A DNA stretch of 64,000 bases. It comes from Desulfobulbaceae bacterium BRH_c16a (GTDB lineage Bacteria; Desulfobacterota; Desulfobulbia; Desulfobulbales; Desulfocapsaceae). Location of the stretch: the NCBI GenBank assembly GCA_000961725.1, contig LADS01000039.1:124001-188000 (forward strand). The letters are read 5' to 3'. Positions within the stretch are counted from its first letter, which is position 1. Every line of letters starts with the position of its first letter. Made by a program: the position numbers and the translations under genes. The notes beneath the pieces are model-generated. The model searched no databases. It was not told where the DNA came from and was given only the letters and a program-made list of their open reading frames with translations. Of this stretch, positions 22,596-30,815 are shown piece after piece.

Positions 22596-23720
22596 ATGGA
22601 AAAAAAAGGTGACAGTTCCTGGTCCGACAAATTACGGAAAATTATATCCATCGCCTTGGAATCTCATTATTTTTCAGCATGTTCAGTCGGATATTTCAAA
22701 TTCGATACTGACACCCGATGCTGCGATGCCCTTCACTGTGGTTTTACCGACAAAGATGAGAGAGGCTATCGGGTAGACAATAAATCGGTGTATGACCTTG
22801 CCTCCTTGACAAAACCGTTGGTAACCTCTCTTGCCATTATGGCTCTTAGAGATAAGGGTAAAATTGCCCTTGAGGATGAAATTGGTACCTATTTAAGCGG
22901 AATGGGAAAAGAAGCGGGACAAATCCGTATTTCCCACTTGTTAACCCATTCATCCGGATTGCCGGCGCATAAACCCTATTACGAGATACTCGTCGGATAC
23001 CCTCAGTATGAAAGAAGGGAAAAACTTATTTATTTAATTTCACAAGAAAAATTATTGTTTCGACCCGGAGGGTACACTCTCTACAGTGACCTTGGGTTTA
23101 TCCTTCTTGGCTATTTAATTGAGAATATAACAGGGTTTCCTCTGGATATATTCTGGAAAAACGAAATAGTACGGCCCTTGGGTCTTCACGAAGAACTCTT
23201 TTTTACCAATACCCAAAGACTGGATTCCGATGTATGCGTAGCGACAGGAAGGTGCGGTTGGTCAAATAGAAGATTATGCGGCATAGTGCACGATGATAAT
23301 TGTCGTGCGATGGGTGGCGTAGCGGGTCATGCAGGTCTCTTTGGTACACTCTCGGGAGTGATGTCTTTGACCGGTAATATTTTACAGCAGGTAAGAGGAC
23401 TAAGCCGCCATCCCGCATATGACAATACAATAATAAAAGAATTTTTAACAAAGAGAAGAGGGGCAACAAGGGCTTACGGATTTGATATTCCTTCCTCGGC
23501 AAATTCAAGCAGCGGGAAATATTTTTCGGAAATGTCCGTAGGCCATCTTGGCTTTACCGGAACTTCTTTCTGGCTCGATATATTAAGAGGATCTGCAGTA
23601 GTCTTGCTTACCAACAGAGTTCTTATGGGAAACGATATGCAGCAAATAAGGAAGTTCAGACCGCTCATCCATGATATAATCATGGAAAATCTGCTAAAAA
23701 AGCCCGATCGACAGCAATGA
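22596..23720 (+). CDS. Beta-lactamase-family serine hydrolase (class C/PBP4-like)
   Basis: The 374-residue protein has the active-site SxxK as SLTK in YDLASLTKPLVTSLAIM (about residue 71) and the second motif as YSD in TLYSDLGFILLGYLIE. THSSGLPAHKPY is the typical class C neighbour motif. A late GHLGFTGTSFWLD probably supplies the HxG third motif. No signal peptide is seen at the charged N-terminus (MEKKGDSSWSDKL), so it is probably cytoplasmic, unlike true beta-lactamases. It is more likely an esterase or peptidase than a resistance enzyme. A stem-loop overlapping its stop acts as a terminator for the opposite operon. Confidence 0.82.
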   Translation: MEKKGDSSWSDKLRKIISIALESHYFSACSVGYFKFDTDTRCCDALHCGFTDKDERGYRVDNKSVYDLASLTKPLVTSLAIMALRDKGKIALEDEIGTYLSGMGKEAGQIRISHLLTHSSGLPAHKPYYEILVGYPQYERREKLIYLISQEKLLFRPGGYTLYSDLGFILLGYLIENITGFPLDIFWKNEIVRPLGLHEELFFTNTQRLDSDVCVATGRCGWSNRRLCGIVHDDNCRAMGGVAGHAGLFGTLSGVMSLTGNILQQVRGLSRHPAYDNTIIKEFLTKRRGATRAYGFDIPSSANSSSGKYFSEMSVGHLGFTGTSFWLDILRGSAVVLLTNRVLMGNDMQQIRKFRPLIHDIIMENLLKKPDRQQ

Positions 23721-23732
23721 ATCAATCGGGCT
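23695..23732 (-). terminator. Intrinsic terminator of the tusA-dsrE operon
   Basis: On the minus strand AGCCCGAT (23725-23732) pairs with ATCGGGCT (23701-23708) and a run of six T follows. It lies just beyond the last small gene of the leftward sulfur operon and overlaps the 3' end of the convergent hydrolase gene. Confidence 0.8.
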
Positions 23733-23762
23733 CAACGAGTGAAACAAGTCAGACGTGTTGTT

Positions 23763-23936
23763 TTACCACCAGCAAATGGTCTGATCGGCGGAGAATATTT
23801 TGTCAACCAGGGAATCGTAATCGGGTTTTTCGACGTGAAGGTCAAAGCTCTCCGATTCTCTGTCCCGGGTAACTATTTCTACCAGTTTTTTAACAGTAGC
23901 ATCCGGTTCGGATTTATAGATATTCAAGATTTTCAT
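23763..23936 (-). CDS. Small protein of the sulfur-relay operon, DsrH/TusB-like by position
   Basis: This 57-residue protein (MKILNIYKSEPDATVKKL...DQTICWW) starts at an ATG with AGGAGC seven nt upstream, 21 nt after the preceding gene. The start further upstream is less likely. The C-terminal part DYDSLVDKIF...ICWW resembles the end of DsrH/TusB proteins, which finish in a Trp after a hydrophobic strand, but the protein is shorter than the usual 95 residues. Its place after DsrE- and DsrF-like genes fits a TusBCD-like partner. Function is inferred from context only. Confidence 0.6.
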   Translation of the reverse strand: MKILNIYKSEPDATVKKLVEIVTRDRESESFDLHVEKPDYDSLVDKIFSADQTICWW

Positions 23937-23957
23937 ATATGAAGCTCCTGGAACCAA

Positions 23958-24260
23958 TTATTTTAAACCGTAAGGGATTATATGCGTCATTTCTCGGAGT
24001 TTCTCGCCTAGCTCATCGAGAGTAAGAGCCTCGAAACCGTTCTTTTCGACATTAGCCGGTACAGTGGAATACACATCACCTTCCATGTCACGGAGCATCT
24101 CAATGCTTTCTTGCGTCAATTCATCCAACTTGGGAATCTCTACGTCCATGACGACGCCATATGCATACATATTCTCGACAGCCAAGCCCAGGGCAGATCG
24201 GATACCGTCTATAGCATAATCCTTATGTCTGTACATGAGACAAACTTTCTTATAATCCAT
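23958..24260 (-). CDS. DsrF/TusC-like protein of the sulfur-relay operon
   Basis: The 100-residue protein begins KKVCLMYRHKDYAIDGIRSALGLAVENMYAYGVVMDVEI, which resembles the DsrE/DsrF fold: a strand, the HxxY-type loop, a long helix and a second strand. No conserved Cys is present in a catalytic position; its only Cys is in the first strand, at residue 7. It lies 12 nt downstream of dsrE and has AGGAGA six nt before its ATG. DsrEFH and TusBCD are hexamers that pass persulfide sulfur from TusA, so this is probably a structural subunit of such a complex. Confidence in the gene is high and in the family moderate. Confidence 0.65.
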   Translation of the reverse strand: MDYKKVCLMYRHKDYAIDGIRSALGLAVENMYAYGVVMDVEIPKLDELTQESIEMLRDMEGDVYSTVPANVEKNGFEALTLDELGEKLREMTHIIPYGLK

Positions 24261-24272
24261 AGCAAATTCTCC

Positions 24273-24587
24273 TTAAAGACTTAAATAACAGTCAAAATCT
24301 TCAATAATTATGCCATGTTGTGCTTGTGTGGCCATTTTTTTTGAAGTGAGCCCGGCAGGGATGTCATCAACAGAAAAACCCTGTTTTTTATAGCTGTCGA
24401 CACAGATGGATACATCATCGGCAAGTTCACAGAGCGCAGGAAAAGCAGGATCTTTTGAAAGGGTGGTGGCTGTCCAGGTAAAAAAAACCTTTACCTTTGA
24501 ACCTTTATCCTTCGCAGCTTTTGTAATTCCTATTACATGGTTGAGGCTGCCAGGCGTTGAAACAAATATACCTAAGCTTTTTGCCAT
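24273..24587 (-). CDS. DsrE-family sulfur carrier protein
   Basis: The 104-residue protein MAKSLGIFVSTPGSLNHVIGITKAAKDKGSKVKVFFTW has the DsrE/TusD-like fold and a later CELADDVSICVDSYKKQGFS segment with two Cys (about residues 53 and 61). In DsrE proteins a Cys here can carry persulfide sulfur. The ATG at 24587 has GGAGGAAAC directly upstream and is preferred to a start 28 codons earlier that would cross a hairpin. It is the second gene of the tusA operon. Confidence 0.8.
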   Translation of the reverse strand: MAKSLGIFVSTPGSLNHVIGITKAAKDKGSKVKVFFTWTATTLSKDPAFPALCELADDVSICVDSYKKQGFSVDDIPAGLTSKKMATQAQHGIIIEDFDCYLSL

Positions 24588-24646
24588 AATAGTTTCCTCC
24601 AAGATGAATGGTGGGAAAAACTTTCTTCGCCACTCAATAAAAAAAT

Positions 24647-24686
24647 ACTCTAAAAACGAGGTGGTAACCACTATCGTTTTTAGAGT
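24647..24686. repeat. Long hairpin in the tusA-dsrE intercistronic gap
   Basis: ACTCTAAAAACGA (24647-24659) and TCGTTTTTAGAGT (24674-24686) are perfect 13-bp complements. An inner GTGGT/ACCAC pairing extends the stem. On either strand the five-T tract is inside the stem, so this looks more like an mRNA processing or stability element than a standard terminator. It may also lower dsrE expression relative to tusA. Confidence 0.7.
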
Positions 24687-24715
24687 CAGTTTTAAAACGG
24701 TTCAGGATAAAGCAA

Positions 24716-24973
24716 TCAACCTTTTTTAATAAAAAAACTTATAAATCCAGCACCTTCCTTTTCGCCTATATACGTATGGCCTGATCTTTCGCACCAGCCG
24801 GGAATGTCATTACGAGAACCCGGGTCGGTACCATCTACTTGAAGTATTTCACCGGAGGCGAGTTTACCTATTTCTTTTTTGGTCCGAAGAAGCGGCATTG
24901 GACAACTGAGGCCTTTGGCATCAAGAATGCTTTTGGGTACAACATCATCTGGAACTTTTTTGAAATCACTCAT
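24716..24973 (-). CDS. tusA: TusA-family sulfurtransferase
   Basis: TusA carries persulfide sulfur between donors and DsrE-type acceptors. The 85-residue protein contains LDAKGLSCPMPLLRTKKEIGKLASGEILQVDGTDPGSRNDIPGWCERSGH, with the invariant CPxP at about residues 24-27 and the family's two-layer alpha/beta pattern. The ATG at 24973 has AAGGAGAAC upstream; longer frames extend into the divergent promoter region. It is the first gene of a leftward operon with dsrE-like genes and faces yedE. Confidence 0.92.
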   Translation of the reverse strand: MSDFKKVPDDVVPKSILDAKGLSCPMPLLRTKKEIGKLASGEILQVDGTDPGSRNDIPGWCERSGHTYIGEKEGAGFISFFIKKG

Positions 24974-25283
24974 AGTCGTTCTCCTTAAAATAAAAGAGTT
25001 GAATATACGATAGACGCACAGGCGTCGTAGGTAAACTCCACTTTGTTCACTATGCATTAAATCTATAATTTGACCTATACTTTAGCAACTGATTTATGTC
25101 AAGTAATGAAACAAATGTGTTTATAAAACTCTAAAATAATTAGATATATTTTTCATACTACAAAGTAGTAATTACTCATTGATTAAGTCGTTTATCTTGA
25201 CAAAAAAAAAGAGGGTGTGTAATCATTTGGTATTATTTCCAGCGCCTCTAATAACAAAAATATTCTATATTGGGAGATTATTG
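24974..25283. promoter_or_regulatory. Divergent promoter region tusA/yedE with palindrome TACTAC-AAA-GTAGTA
   Basis: This 310-nt gap drives the leftward tusA operon and rightward yedE. It holds a perfect palindrome TACTACAAAGTAGTA at 25156-25170, a plausible dimeric-repressor operator. AT-rich tracts flank it. I cannot assign -10 or -35 boxes with confidence. The ATG of yedE at 25284 has GGGAG about 9 nt upstream. Confidence 0.45.
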
Positions 25284-26567
25284 ATGAGCGAAGAATCTGT
25301 TTTAGACAATAAAGTGGAAGTGATAAGGGAAGAATCCGTTCTAAGGAATAAAGTGAAAGAATTGTATGCTCTTTTTTGCGAGAAAGAGTGGAACCCTTAT
25401 GTGACTGGAGTTATTGTAGCATTTTTCTCAGTGATGATGATGGCCTGGTGGCGACCATGGGGAGCAGTCGGTGCCATTCGAAACTGGGGTGATTGGATTA
25501 TGTACGGCATAGCAACCACACTCGGAACCGATGCGGGGATTTTTGCGTATTACGATGAAGCGCCGGCATCTGTTTTTGTCGATTCAGGTTCGGTTATAGG
25601 CATCGGTTTTGTGGTGGGTGCTTTTATTTCTGCCTGTCTTGGCAAAGATTTTGCTCTACGGGTTCCCCCTTACCGGGAAATGGTCAAAGCGGTTATCGCC
25701 GGTATTCTGATGGGGATTGGAGCGACTCTCGCCGGAGGTTGCAATGTCGGTGGCTTTTACAATGCCATAGGAAACCTTGCCGCCAACGGATTCGCCATGA
25801 TGTTTGGCCTCGTTTTTGGTGTCATTCTTGGTCTGAAACTTCTCTATCTGGAAATGGAACACATCAGTTGGGGAGAAGGTGGCTCAAAAACCATTTCATT
25901 TCCTTCTGCGGTAATTTATGGAATGGGAGTACTCGGTATTCTCGGAGTACTCTATGGGGCATACTCTTATTCAGCCAATGAAGACAGTGACTATATAGCA
26001 TCACTGAGCGGAGTAATTCTCATTGCAGCCTGCCTCGGCTATACCATGCAACGTGGACGCTGGTGCATGGTCCAGGGTTTTCGTGAACCACACATGACGG
26101 GCGACTGCACCTTAGCCAAATCTGTCATGCTATCCATAATAATAGTCGCCATAGGTGCGGCCGTGTTGAAGTATGCCGTACCGGTTCGGGCCGAGGGAGA
26201 AGCAGTTCTTGCGGCAGGACATTATGTGAGGGGTACCTTCGGTTGGGGTGGTGTTGTCGGCGGTTTTATTTTTGGCGTTGGCGCCATGTTTGCCGGAGGA
26301 TGCGGATCCGGAACTCTCTGGCGGGTGGGTGAGGGACAAGTAAAACTCATAATGGTTGTACCATTTTTTGCAATTACTTCGTCTATTATGACAGCCTGGT
26401 TTCGGGATGCTGAGTATGAGGCGGATGGAGTGCTTGGATCGGCTGTATATTTACCGGAAGCGATAGGTTACGGACCAACCCTGTTGCTTATTATAGCGGC
26501 GATGATTGTGTGGTACTTGGTTGTGACTTGGAACGAGGAGACAAACAAGTTGATTGTACCGATGTAA
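25284..26567 (+). CDS. yedE: YeeE/YedE-family sulfur-compound transporter
   Basis: The 427-residue membrane protein has about ten hydrophobic segments and the two conserved Cys motifs of the family: LAGGCNVGGFYNAIG (about residues 150-164) and FAGGCGSGTLWRVGEG (about 335-350). A third Cys region, GRWCMVQGFRE, lies between. The structure of a thiosulfate-importing member (TsuA) shows that such Cys residues relay thiosulfate. The N-terminus repeats EESVL-x-NKV twice. It faces the tusA-dsrE operon, so it probably feeds sulfur (thiosulfate or a similar anion) to that relay. A terminator follows. Confidence 0.92.
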   Translation: MSEESVLDNKVEVIREESVLRNKVKELYALFCEKEWNPYVTGVIVAFFSVMMMAWWRPWGAVGAIRNWGDWIMYGIATTLGTDAGIFAYYDEAPASVFVDSGSVIGIGFVVGAFISACLGKDFALRVPPYREMVKAVIAGILMGIGATLAGGCNVGGFYNAIGNLAANGFAMMFGLVFGVILGLKLLYLEMEHISWGEGGSKTISFPSAVIYGMGVLGILGVLYGAYSYSANEDSDYIASLSGVILIAACLGYTMQRGRWCMVQGFREPHMTGDCTLAKSVMLSIIIVAIGAAVLKYAVPVRAEGEAVLAAGHYVRGTFGWGGVVGGFIFGVGAMFAGGCGSGTLWRVGEGQVKLIMVVPFFAITSSIMTAWFRDAEYEADGVLGSAVYLPEAIGYGPTLLLIIAAMIVWYLVVTWNEETNKLIVPM

Positions 26568-26593
26568 CATCGGCTACCCTTAATACGTTTTTT

Positions 26594-26630
26594 AAACGCA
26601 GTTTCATGCACAATGGAACTGCGTTTTTTT
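26594..26630 (+). terminator. Intrinsic terminator of yedE
   Basis: AAACGCAGTT (26594-26603) pairs with AACTGCGTTT (26617-26626) and a T run follows directly. It lies 27 nt after the yedE stop and isolates yedE from the response-regulator gene. Confidence 0.88.
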
Positions 26631-26767
26631 GTTGTATGTCGTATCATGAGACTACTCTGCATGCTTTCAATCCGGCAAGAGAAAGAGTTCGGGAAGTTGC
26701 AAAAAAGAATTGGAAAATGTAGACTCAATCAGCTTCTTAACCTTGGAGGATTATCGGAGATAATGTT

Positions 26768-27880
26768 TTGAATAAGGGTCCGACAAAAATACTCATTGCA
26801 GACGATGATGCCATGGTCCGAACGACAGTATCCAAGATACTGGAGATGTTTGGCCATAATGTCGACACCGCCCGTGATGGAAAGGACGTGCTGACTTTAG
26901 TAGACGACAGCTATGATGTCATTATCCTCGACATCAATATGCCCGACATGGATGGCTTCGAAACCATGGATCGGTTGAACGATTTAGACTACGATATTCC
27001 TGTTCTTTTCCTTACCGGAGCGGGCTCAATGGATTATGCCGTAAAGGCGATAAACCTGGGTGCCTACGATTTTCTGACAAAACCGATAGAGGATCTCGAT
27101 ATTTTCAATGTCAAGATCCGCCGGGCGATTGAAAAACGGAATTTTATTCTTCGTGAAAGGCAGTATAAGGCCGCTCTTGAAGACGATATTCAAGTGAAGG
27201 CCATTCAACTTGAAGAACAAAACAAGCTTCTCCTTACCTACAGCAACAGCCTGGAGAATGCTACCGTTCAACTGATGAGCAGTCTCCAGAACGCCATGGA
27301 GGAGAAGGACTACTATACCGCCGGACACACCATGCGGGTGACGGAATACGCCTTGATGCTGGGTATTGCCATGGGACTTACCGAAAGTGAGATCCTCGTT
27401 CTCAGGCGTGCCGCCCAGTTCCATGATATCGGCAAACTGGTCATAGATCTCTCCTGCATCCAGAAACCCGGAAAATTGACGGATGAGGAGTGGCTTCTTA
27501 TTCGCAAGCACCCGAGTGTGGGCGCAAATATCATTCAGCCCTTGGGCTTTATGAACAAAGAGCAGTTTATTATCAGGCATCACCATGAAAGAATGGACGG
27601 CAAAGGATACCCTGATGGACTTACCGGAGACCAACTCGACGATTTGACCAAAATAATTATAGTTGTCGACAGTTATGACGCCATGACTTCAAGGCGGAAT
27701 TACAGAAGAAATATGACCATGGAACAAGCTGTCGAGGAGCTTTTCATGTGCAGCGGAACCCAGTTCGAACCGAGTATTGTCGAATATTTTTCCAGAACTA
27801 TTGTCGATTACGCTCCGACCAAGAGCGTTTTCTCCCAAGAGTACCTGGATAATGTTTACCAGCAAAATAAAAACAAGTAA
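26768..27880 (+). CDS. Response regulator with HD-GYP domain (c-di-GMP phosphodiesterase)
   Basis: The 370-residue protein has an N-terminal receiver (LIADDDAMVR, phospho-acceptor in ILDINMPDMDG, Lys in FLTKPIE), a coiled linker (about 125-180) and an HD-GYP domain with HTMRVTEYA, RRAAQFHDIGKLVID, HHERMDGKGYPDGL and DSYDAMTSRRNYR. The HDIGK and HHE...GKGYP motifs are complete, so it should hydrolyse c-di-GMP. The start is TTG at 26768, with GGAGA about 8 nt upstream; no ATG fits. An ATGTTTTGA mini-frame overlaps it by 3 nt. The next gene, gatC, begins 18 nt after its stop. Confidence 0.92.
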   Translation: MNKGPTKILIADDDAMVRTTVSKILEMFGHNVDTARDGKDVLTLVDDSYDVIILDINMPDMDGFETMDRLNDLDYDIPVLFLTGAGSMDYAVKAINLGAYDFLTKPIEDLDIFNVKIRRAIEKRNFILRERQYKAALEDDIQVKAIQLEEQNKLLLTYSNSLENATVQLMSSLQNAMEEKDYYTAGHTMRVTEYALMLGIAMGLTESEILVLRRAAQFHDIGKLVIDLSCIQKPGKLTDEEWLLIRKHPSVGANIIQPLGFMNKEQFIIRHHHERMDGKGYPDGLTGDQLDDLTKIIIVVDSYDAMTSRRNYRRNMTMEQAVEELFMCSGTQFEPSIVEYFSRTIVDYAPTKSVFSQEYLDNVYQQNKNK

Positions 27881-27898
27881 CACTATTTTCTATTATCG

Positions 27899-28183
27899 AT
27901 GAAGATTACCAAAAAAGAAGTTCTCCATGTTGCTCACCTTGCAAGGCTTTCCCTTACAGACGAAGAACTTGAAAAAATGACCGGACAGTTGGACAATATT
28001 TTGTCATATGTCGATAAACTCAGTGAGTTGGACACCGGCAACATTCTCCCGACATCCCATGTTTTTTCCGTCAGTAACGCCTTTCGCGAAGATGTCGTAC
28101 GTGAGTCATTACCACGGAATGAGGCCCTGATGAACAGCCCGCAACACAACGAAGAGATGTTTCAGGTGCCAAGGATTATCTGA
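27899..28183 (+). CDS. gatC: Aspartyl/glutamyl-tRNA amidotransferase subunit C
   Basis: GatC stabilises GatA in the GatCAB complex, which converts Glu-tRNA(Gln) or Asp-tRNA(Asn) to the amidated forms. The 94-residue protein has the family pattern: KEVLHVAHLARLSLTDEELEKMTGQLDNILSYVDKLSELDT, then NAFREDVVRESLPRNEAL and PQHNEEMFQVPRII. It is followed by gatA 57 nt later. gatB is not in the window. Confidence 0.95.
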   Translation: MKITKKEVLHVAHLARLSLTDEELEKMTGQLDNILSYVDKLSELDTGNILPTSHVFSVSNAFREDVVRESLPRNEALMNSPQHNEEMFQVPRII

Positions 28184-28240
28184 TTATTATCCGTTGAAAA
28201 ACAGAGTGCAGATTTTTTCTGCCCGCTTTTGAGGTTTGTA

Positions 28241-29701
28241 ATGAAACCGTTTGAATTGAGTATTGCCCAGGCCATTACCATGATGGAAAAAGGGGAGTTG
28301 TCCTCCCTGGAAATAACAAGGAGCTGCCTGGAGAGAATAGATGAAGTTGAACAAGAGGTGTGTGCTTTTATAACCATCGATAAAGAAGGAGCACTCCGAC
28401 AGGCCGATGAGGCAGACCGCAGGCGAAAAGCCGGGGCAGCCGGAAAGCTCTGCGGAATCCCCCTTACTATAAAGGATCTGCTGTCCACCAAAGGGCTGAA
28501 AACCACCTGCGGCTCAAAGATTCTCGAAAACTATATACCTCCTTACGATGCAACCGTTGTGGAAAAGCTTAAAGATGAAGGGGCGGTTATTCTTGGCAAA
28601 GTGGCCATGGATGAGTTTGCCATGGGCTCCACTTCGGAGACCTGTGCCTTTGGCGTTCCACGCAATCCATGGAAAAAAGGATACGTTGCCGGAGGGTCGT
28701 CGGGAGGTTCGGCGGCATCCGTTGCGGCGTACGAATGTTTTGGTTCTCTTGGCTCGGATACCGGAGGATCTATCCGGCAGCCTGCATCGCTTTGCGGGAT
28801 AGTCGGCTTGAAGCCGACCTATGGAAGGGTCTCACGTTTTGGTCTCACCGCCTTTGCCTCCTCTCTCGACCAGGTGGGACCCCTCTGCCGGACCGTCGAA
28901 GACTGCGCCTTGATGATGAATGTCATCAGCGGGTACGATCAGCGCGACTCCACCTCGGTACAGCAGAATGTTCCTGATTTTTCATCGTCTCTCGTTCATG
29001 GACTGGAGGGAGTAAGGGTAGGTGTTCCCAGGGAATACTTTACCGAGGGACTCGATCCGGAGGTGGAGGCTATTGTCCGCAACAGCATTGAGGTCTTGAG
29101 GCAACGTGGGGCGAAAGTGATTGATGTCTCTCTCCCCCATACCGAATATTGTGTTGCCGTTTATTATTTGATAGCACCATCGGAGGCCAGTTCAAATCTT
29201 GCCAGATATGACGGCGTTCATTACGGCTATCGCGACATGGAGGCCGACACCCTCCTTGACATGTATAAAAAGACTCGTTCGGCAGGGTTTGGAGCTGAAG
29301 TTAAAAGGCGCATCCTGATTGGTACCTATGCCCTCTCTTCCGGATACTATGACGCTTATTACAAGAAGGCATCCCAGGTAAGAACCCTTATTCTCGATGA
29401 TTTCAAAAAAGCATTTCATTCCTGCGATCTTTTAATTTCTCCGGTAACCCCAACAGCTGCCTGGCGAATGGGGGAGAATACGGAAGATCCACTCGCAGTT
29501 TATATGTCCGATATCCTCACAATTTCAGCAAATCTGGCGGGTATCCCCGGAATGTCCGTTCCCGGCGGTTTTACCGAATCGGGGTTACCCGTCGGCGTTC
29601 AACTGCAGGGTGGCCATTTTCAAGAAGAAATGTTGCTGAAAGCGGGTTTTAATCTCGAACAGGGCCTGCAACTTGGACGTGGAAAACTGGATCTTGGGTA
29701 A
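28241..29701 (+). CDS. gatA: Aspartyl/glutamyl-tRNA amidotransferase subunit A
   Basis: GatA is the amidase that frees ammonia from glutamine. The 486-residue protein shows the amidase signature: GIPLTIKDLLSTKGL with catalytic Lys, GGSSGGSAASVAA with the cis-Ser, and GSDTGGSIRQPASLCGIVGLKPTYGRVSRFGL with the nucleophile Ser. The ATG at 28241 has GAGG about 6 nt upstream; an in-frame TTG at 28229 would add four residues and is less likely. It is followed 16 nt later by hisC. Confidence 0.96.
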   Translation: MKPFELSIAQAITMMEKGELSSLEITRSCLERIDEVEQEVCAFITIDKEGALRQADEADRRRKAGAAGKLCGIPLTIKDLLSTKGLKTTCGSKILENYIPPYDATVVEKLKDEGAVILGKVAMDEFAMGSTSETCAFGVPRNPWKKGYVAGGSSGGSAASVAAYECFGSLGSDTGGSIRQPASLCGIVGLKPTYGRVSRFGLTAFASSLDQVGPLCRTVEDCALMMNVISGYDQRDSTSVQQNVPDFSSSLVHGLEGVRVGVPREYFTEGLDPEVEAIVRNSIEVLRQRGAKVIDVSLPHTEYCVAVYYLIAPSEASSNLARYDGVHYGYRDMEADTLLDMYKKTRSAGFGAEVKRRILIGTYALSSGYYDAYYKKASQVRTLILDDFKKAFHSCDLLISPVTPTAAWRMGENTEDPLAVYMSDILTISANLAGIPGMSVPGGFTESGLPVGVQLQGGHFQEEMLLKAGFNLEQGLQLGRGKLDLG

Positions 29702-29717
29702 CACTCCCGGAGCTGAA

Positions 29718-30815
29718 TTGAATATAAAAATTCCTCAAAATATAGCGTCCATAATACCTTACCCGCCAGGAAAACCTCTGGAAGAGCTGGAGCGTGAATA
29801 CGGTATAAAGAATTCTATCAAGCTGGCCTCCAATGAAAATCCCTGGGGTCCCTCTCCCAAGGCGGTGAGGGCTCTTCGGGCCGAACTCCTGAACCTGCAT
29901 CGCTATCCGGATGGCTCCTGCCATTACCTGGCAGCTGCTCTCGCAGAAAAACTTGGGGTCGATTCCGCCGAAATTGTCCTTGGCAACGGATCCAGCGATA
30001 TAATCGACTTGCTTGTAAAAGCTTTTGTGACCGAGGGTGATGAAGTCATTACCAGCCATCCGTCGTTTCTCATGTACCAAAAGAATGTTCAGGTTCGCGG
30101 CGGTATAAACTATGTCGTTCCCCTCAAGGACATGAGGCATGATCTGTCGATCATAAAGGACATGGTTTCAGAGAAAACAAGGCTTATTTTTCTTGATAAT
30201 CCGAACAATCCAACCGGGACGGCTCTGGCACCGGTGGATCTTTATCAGTTTCTCAGTGATATTCCGGAGTCGTTGGTTGTTGTTCTGGATGAAGCCTACG
30301 TTGACTTTATGGACAAAGAGTTCCGGGTCGATCTGTATTCACTTATCCGTAATTCAGAGGGACGTTGCCCTGTCGTCTTTTTACGTACATTTTCCAAAGC
30401 CTACGGTCTTGCCGGCCTGAGAATCGGATTTGGGGTGATGCCTGCGGAAATAGCTGCCTGTCTGCATAAGGTTCGACAGCCGTTCAATGTCAACCAGATG
30501 GCCCAGGTCGGTGCCCTGGCTGCCCTGGAAGATGAGGAGCATTACCAGAAAACTATTCTCAGGACCAGAAAAGGGCTGCTTTTTTTAAGCACGGAGGTTA
30601 AAAAGCTCGGCTGCAAGGCATATCCCTCCCACGCAAATTTTTTTCTTATAGATGTTCGGGGAAAAGCAGATGAAGTTTATACTGCGATGCTGGCAAAAGG
30701 GGTAATAGTTCGATCGATGAGTGCATACGGTTTGGAGAATTTCATTCGGATTACCGTTGGCACGGAAGAAGAAAACAACAGGTTCCTCAAATCGTTAGCT
30801 GAATGTCTCAATTGA
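29718..30815 (+). CDS. hisC: Histidinol-phosphate aminotransferase
   Basis: HisC is a PLP-dependent class I/II aminotransferase of histidine synthesis. The protein has SIIPYPPGKPLEELEREYG, the N-terminal HisC signature, KLASNENPWGPSPKAV, PSFLMY, FLDNPNNPTG, DEAYVDF and the Schiff-base Lys in FLRTFSKAYGLAGLRIGFG, then FIRITVGTEEEN. I choose TTG at 29718 because CCGGAG lies five nt upstream and the product then starts LNIKIPQNIASI, as HisC proteins do. Earlier in-frame starts overlap gatA. No other his genes are present; it could also serve aromatic amino-acid transamination. Confidence 0.9.
   Translation: MNIKIPQNIASIIPYPPGKPLEELEREYGIKNSIKLASNENPWGPSPKAVRALRAELLNLHRYPDGSCHYLAAALAEKLGVDSAEIVLGNGSSDIIDLLVKAFVTEGDEVITSHPSFLMYQKNVQVRGGINYVVPLKDMRHDLSIIKDMVSEKTRLIFLDNPNNPTGTALAPVDLYQFLSDIPESLVVVLDEAYVDFMDKEFRVDLYSLIRNSEGRCPVVFLRTFSKAYGLAGLRIGFGVMPAEIAACLHKVRQPFNVNQMAQVGALAALEDEEHYQKTILRTRKGLLFLSTEVKKLGCKAYPSHANFFLIDVRGKADEVYTAMLAKGVIVRSMSAYGLENFIRITVGTEEENNRFLKSLAECLN

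Noticed and set aside
22596..23720. Antibiotic-resistance beta-lactamase
   Set aside because: It has the serine-hydrolase motifs but no signal peptide, and the second motif is YSD rather than YxN. A cytoplasmic esterase or peptidase role is more likely.
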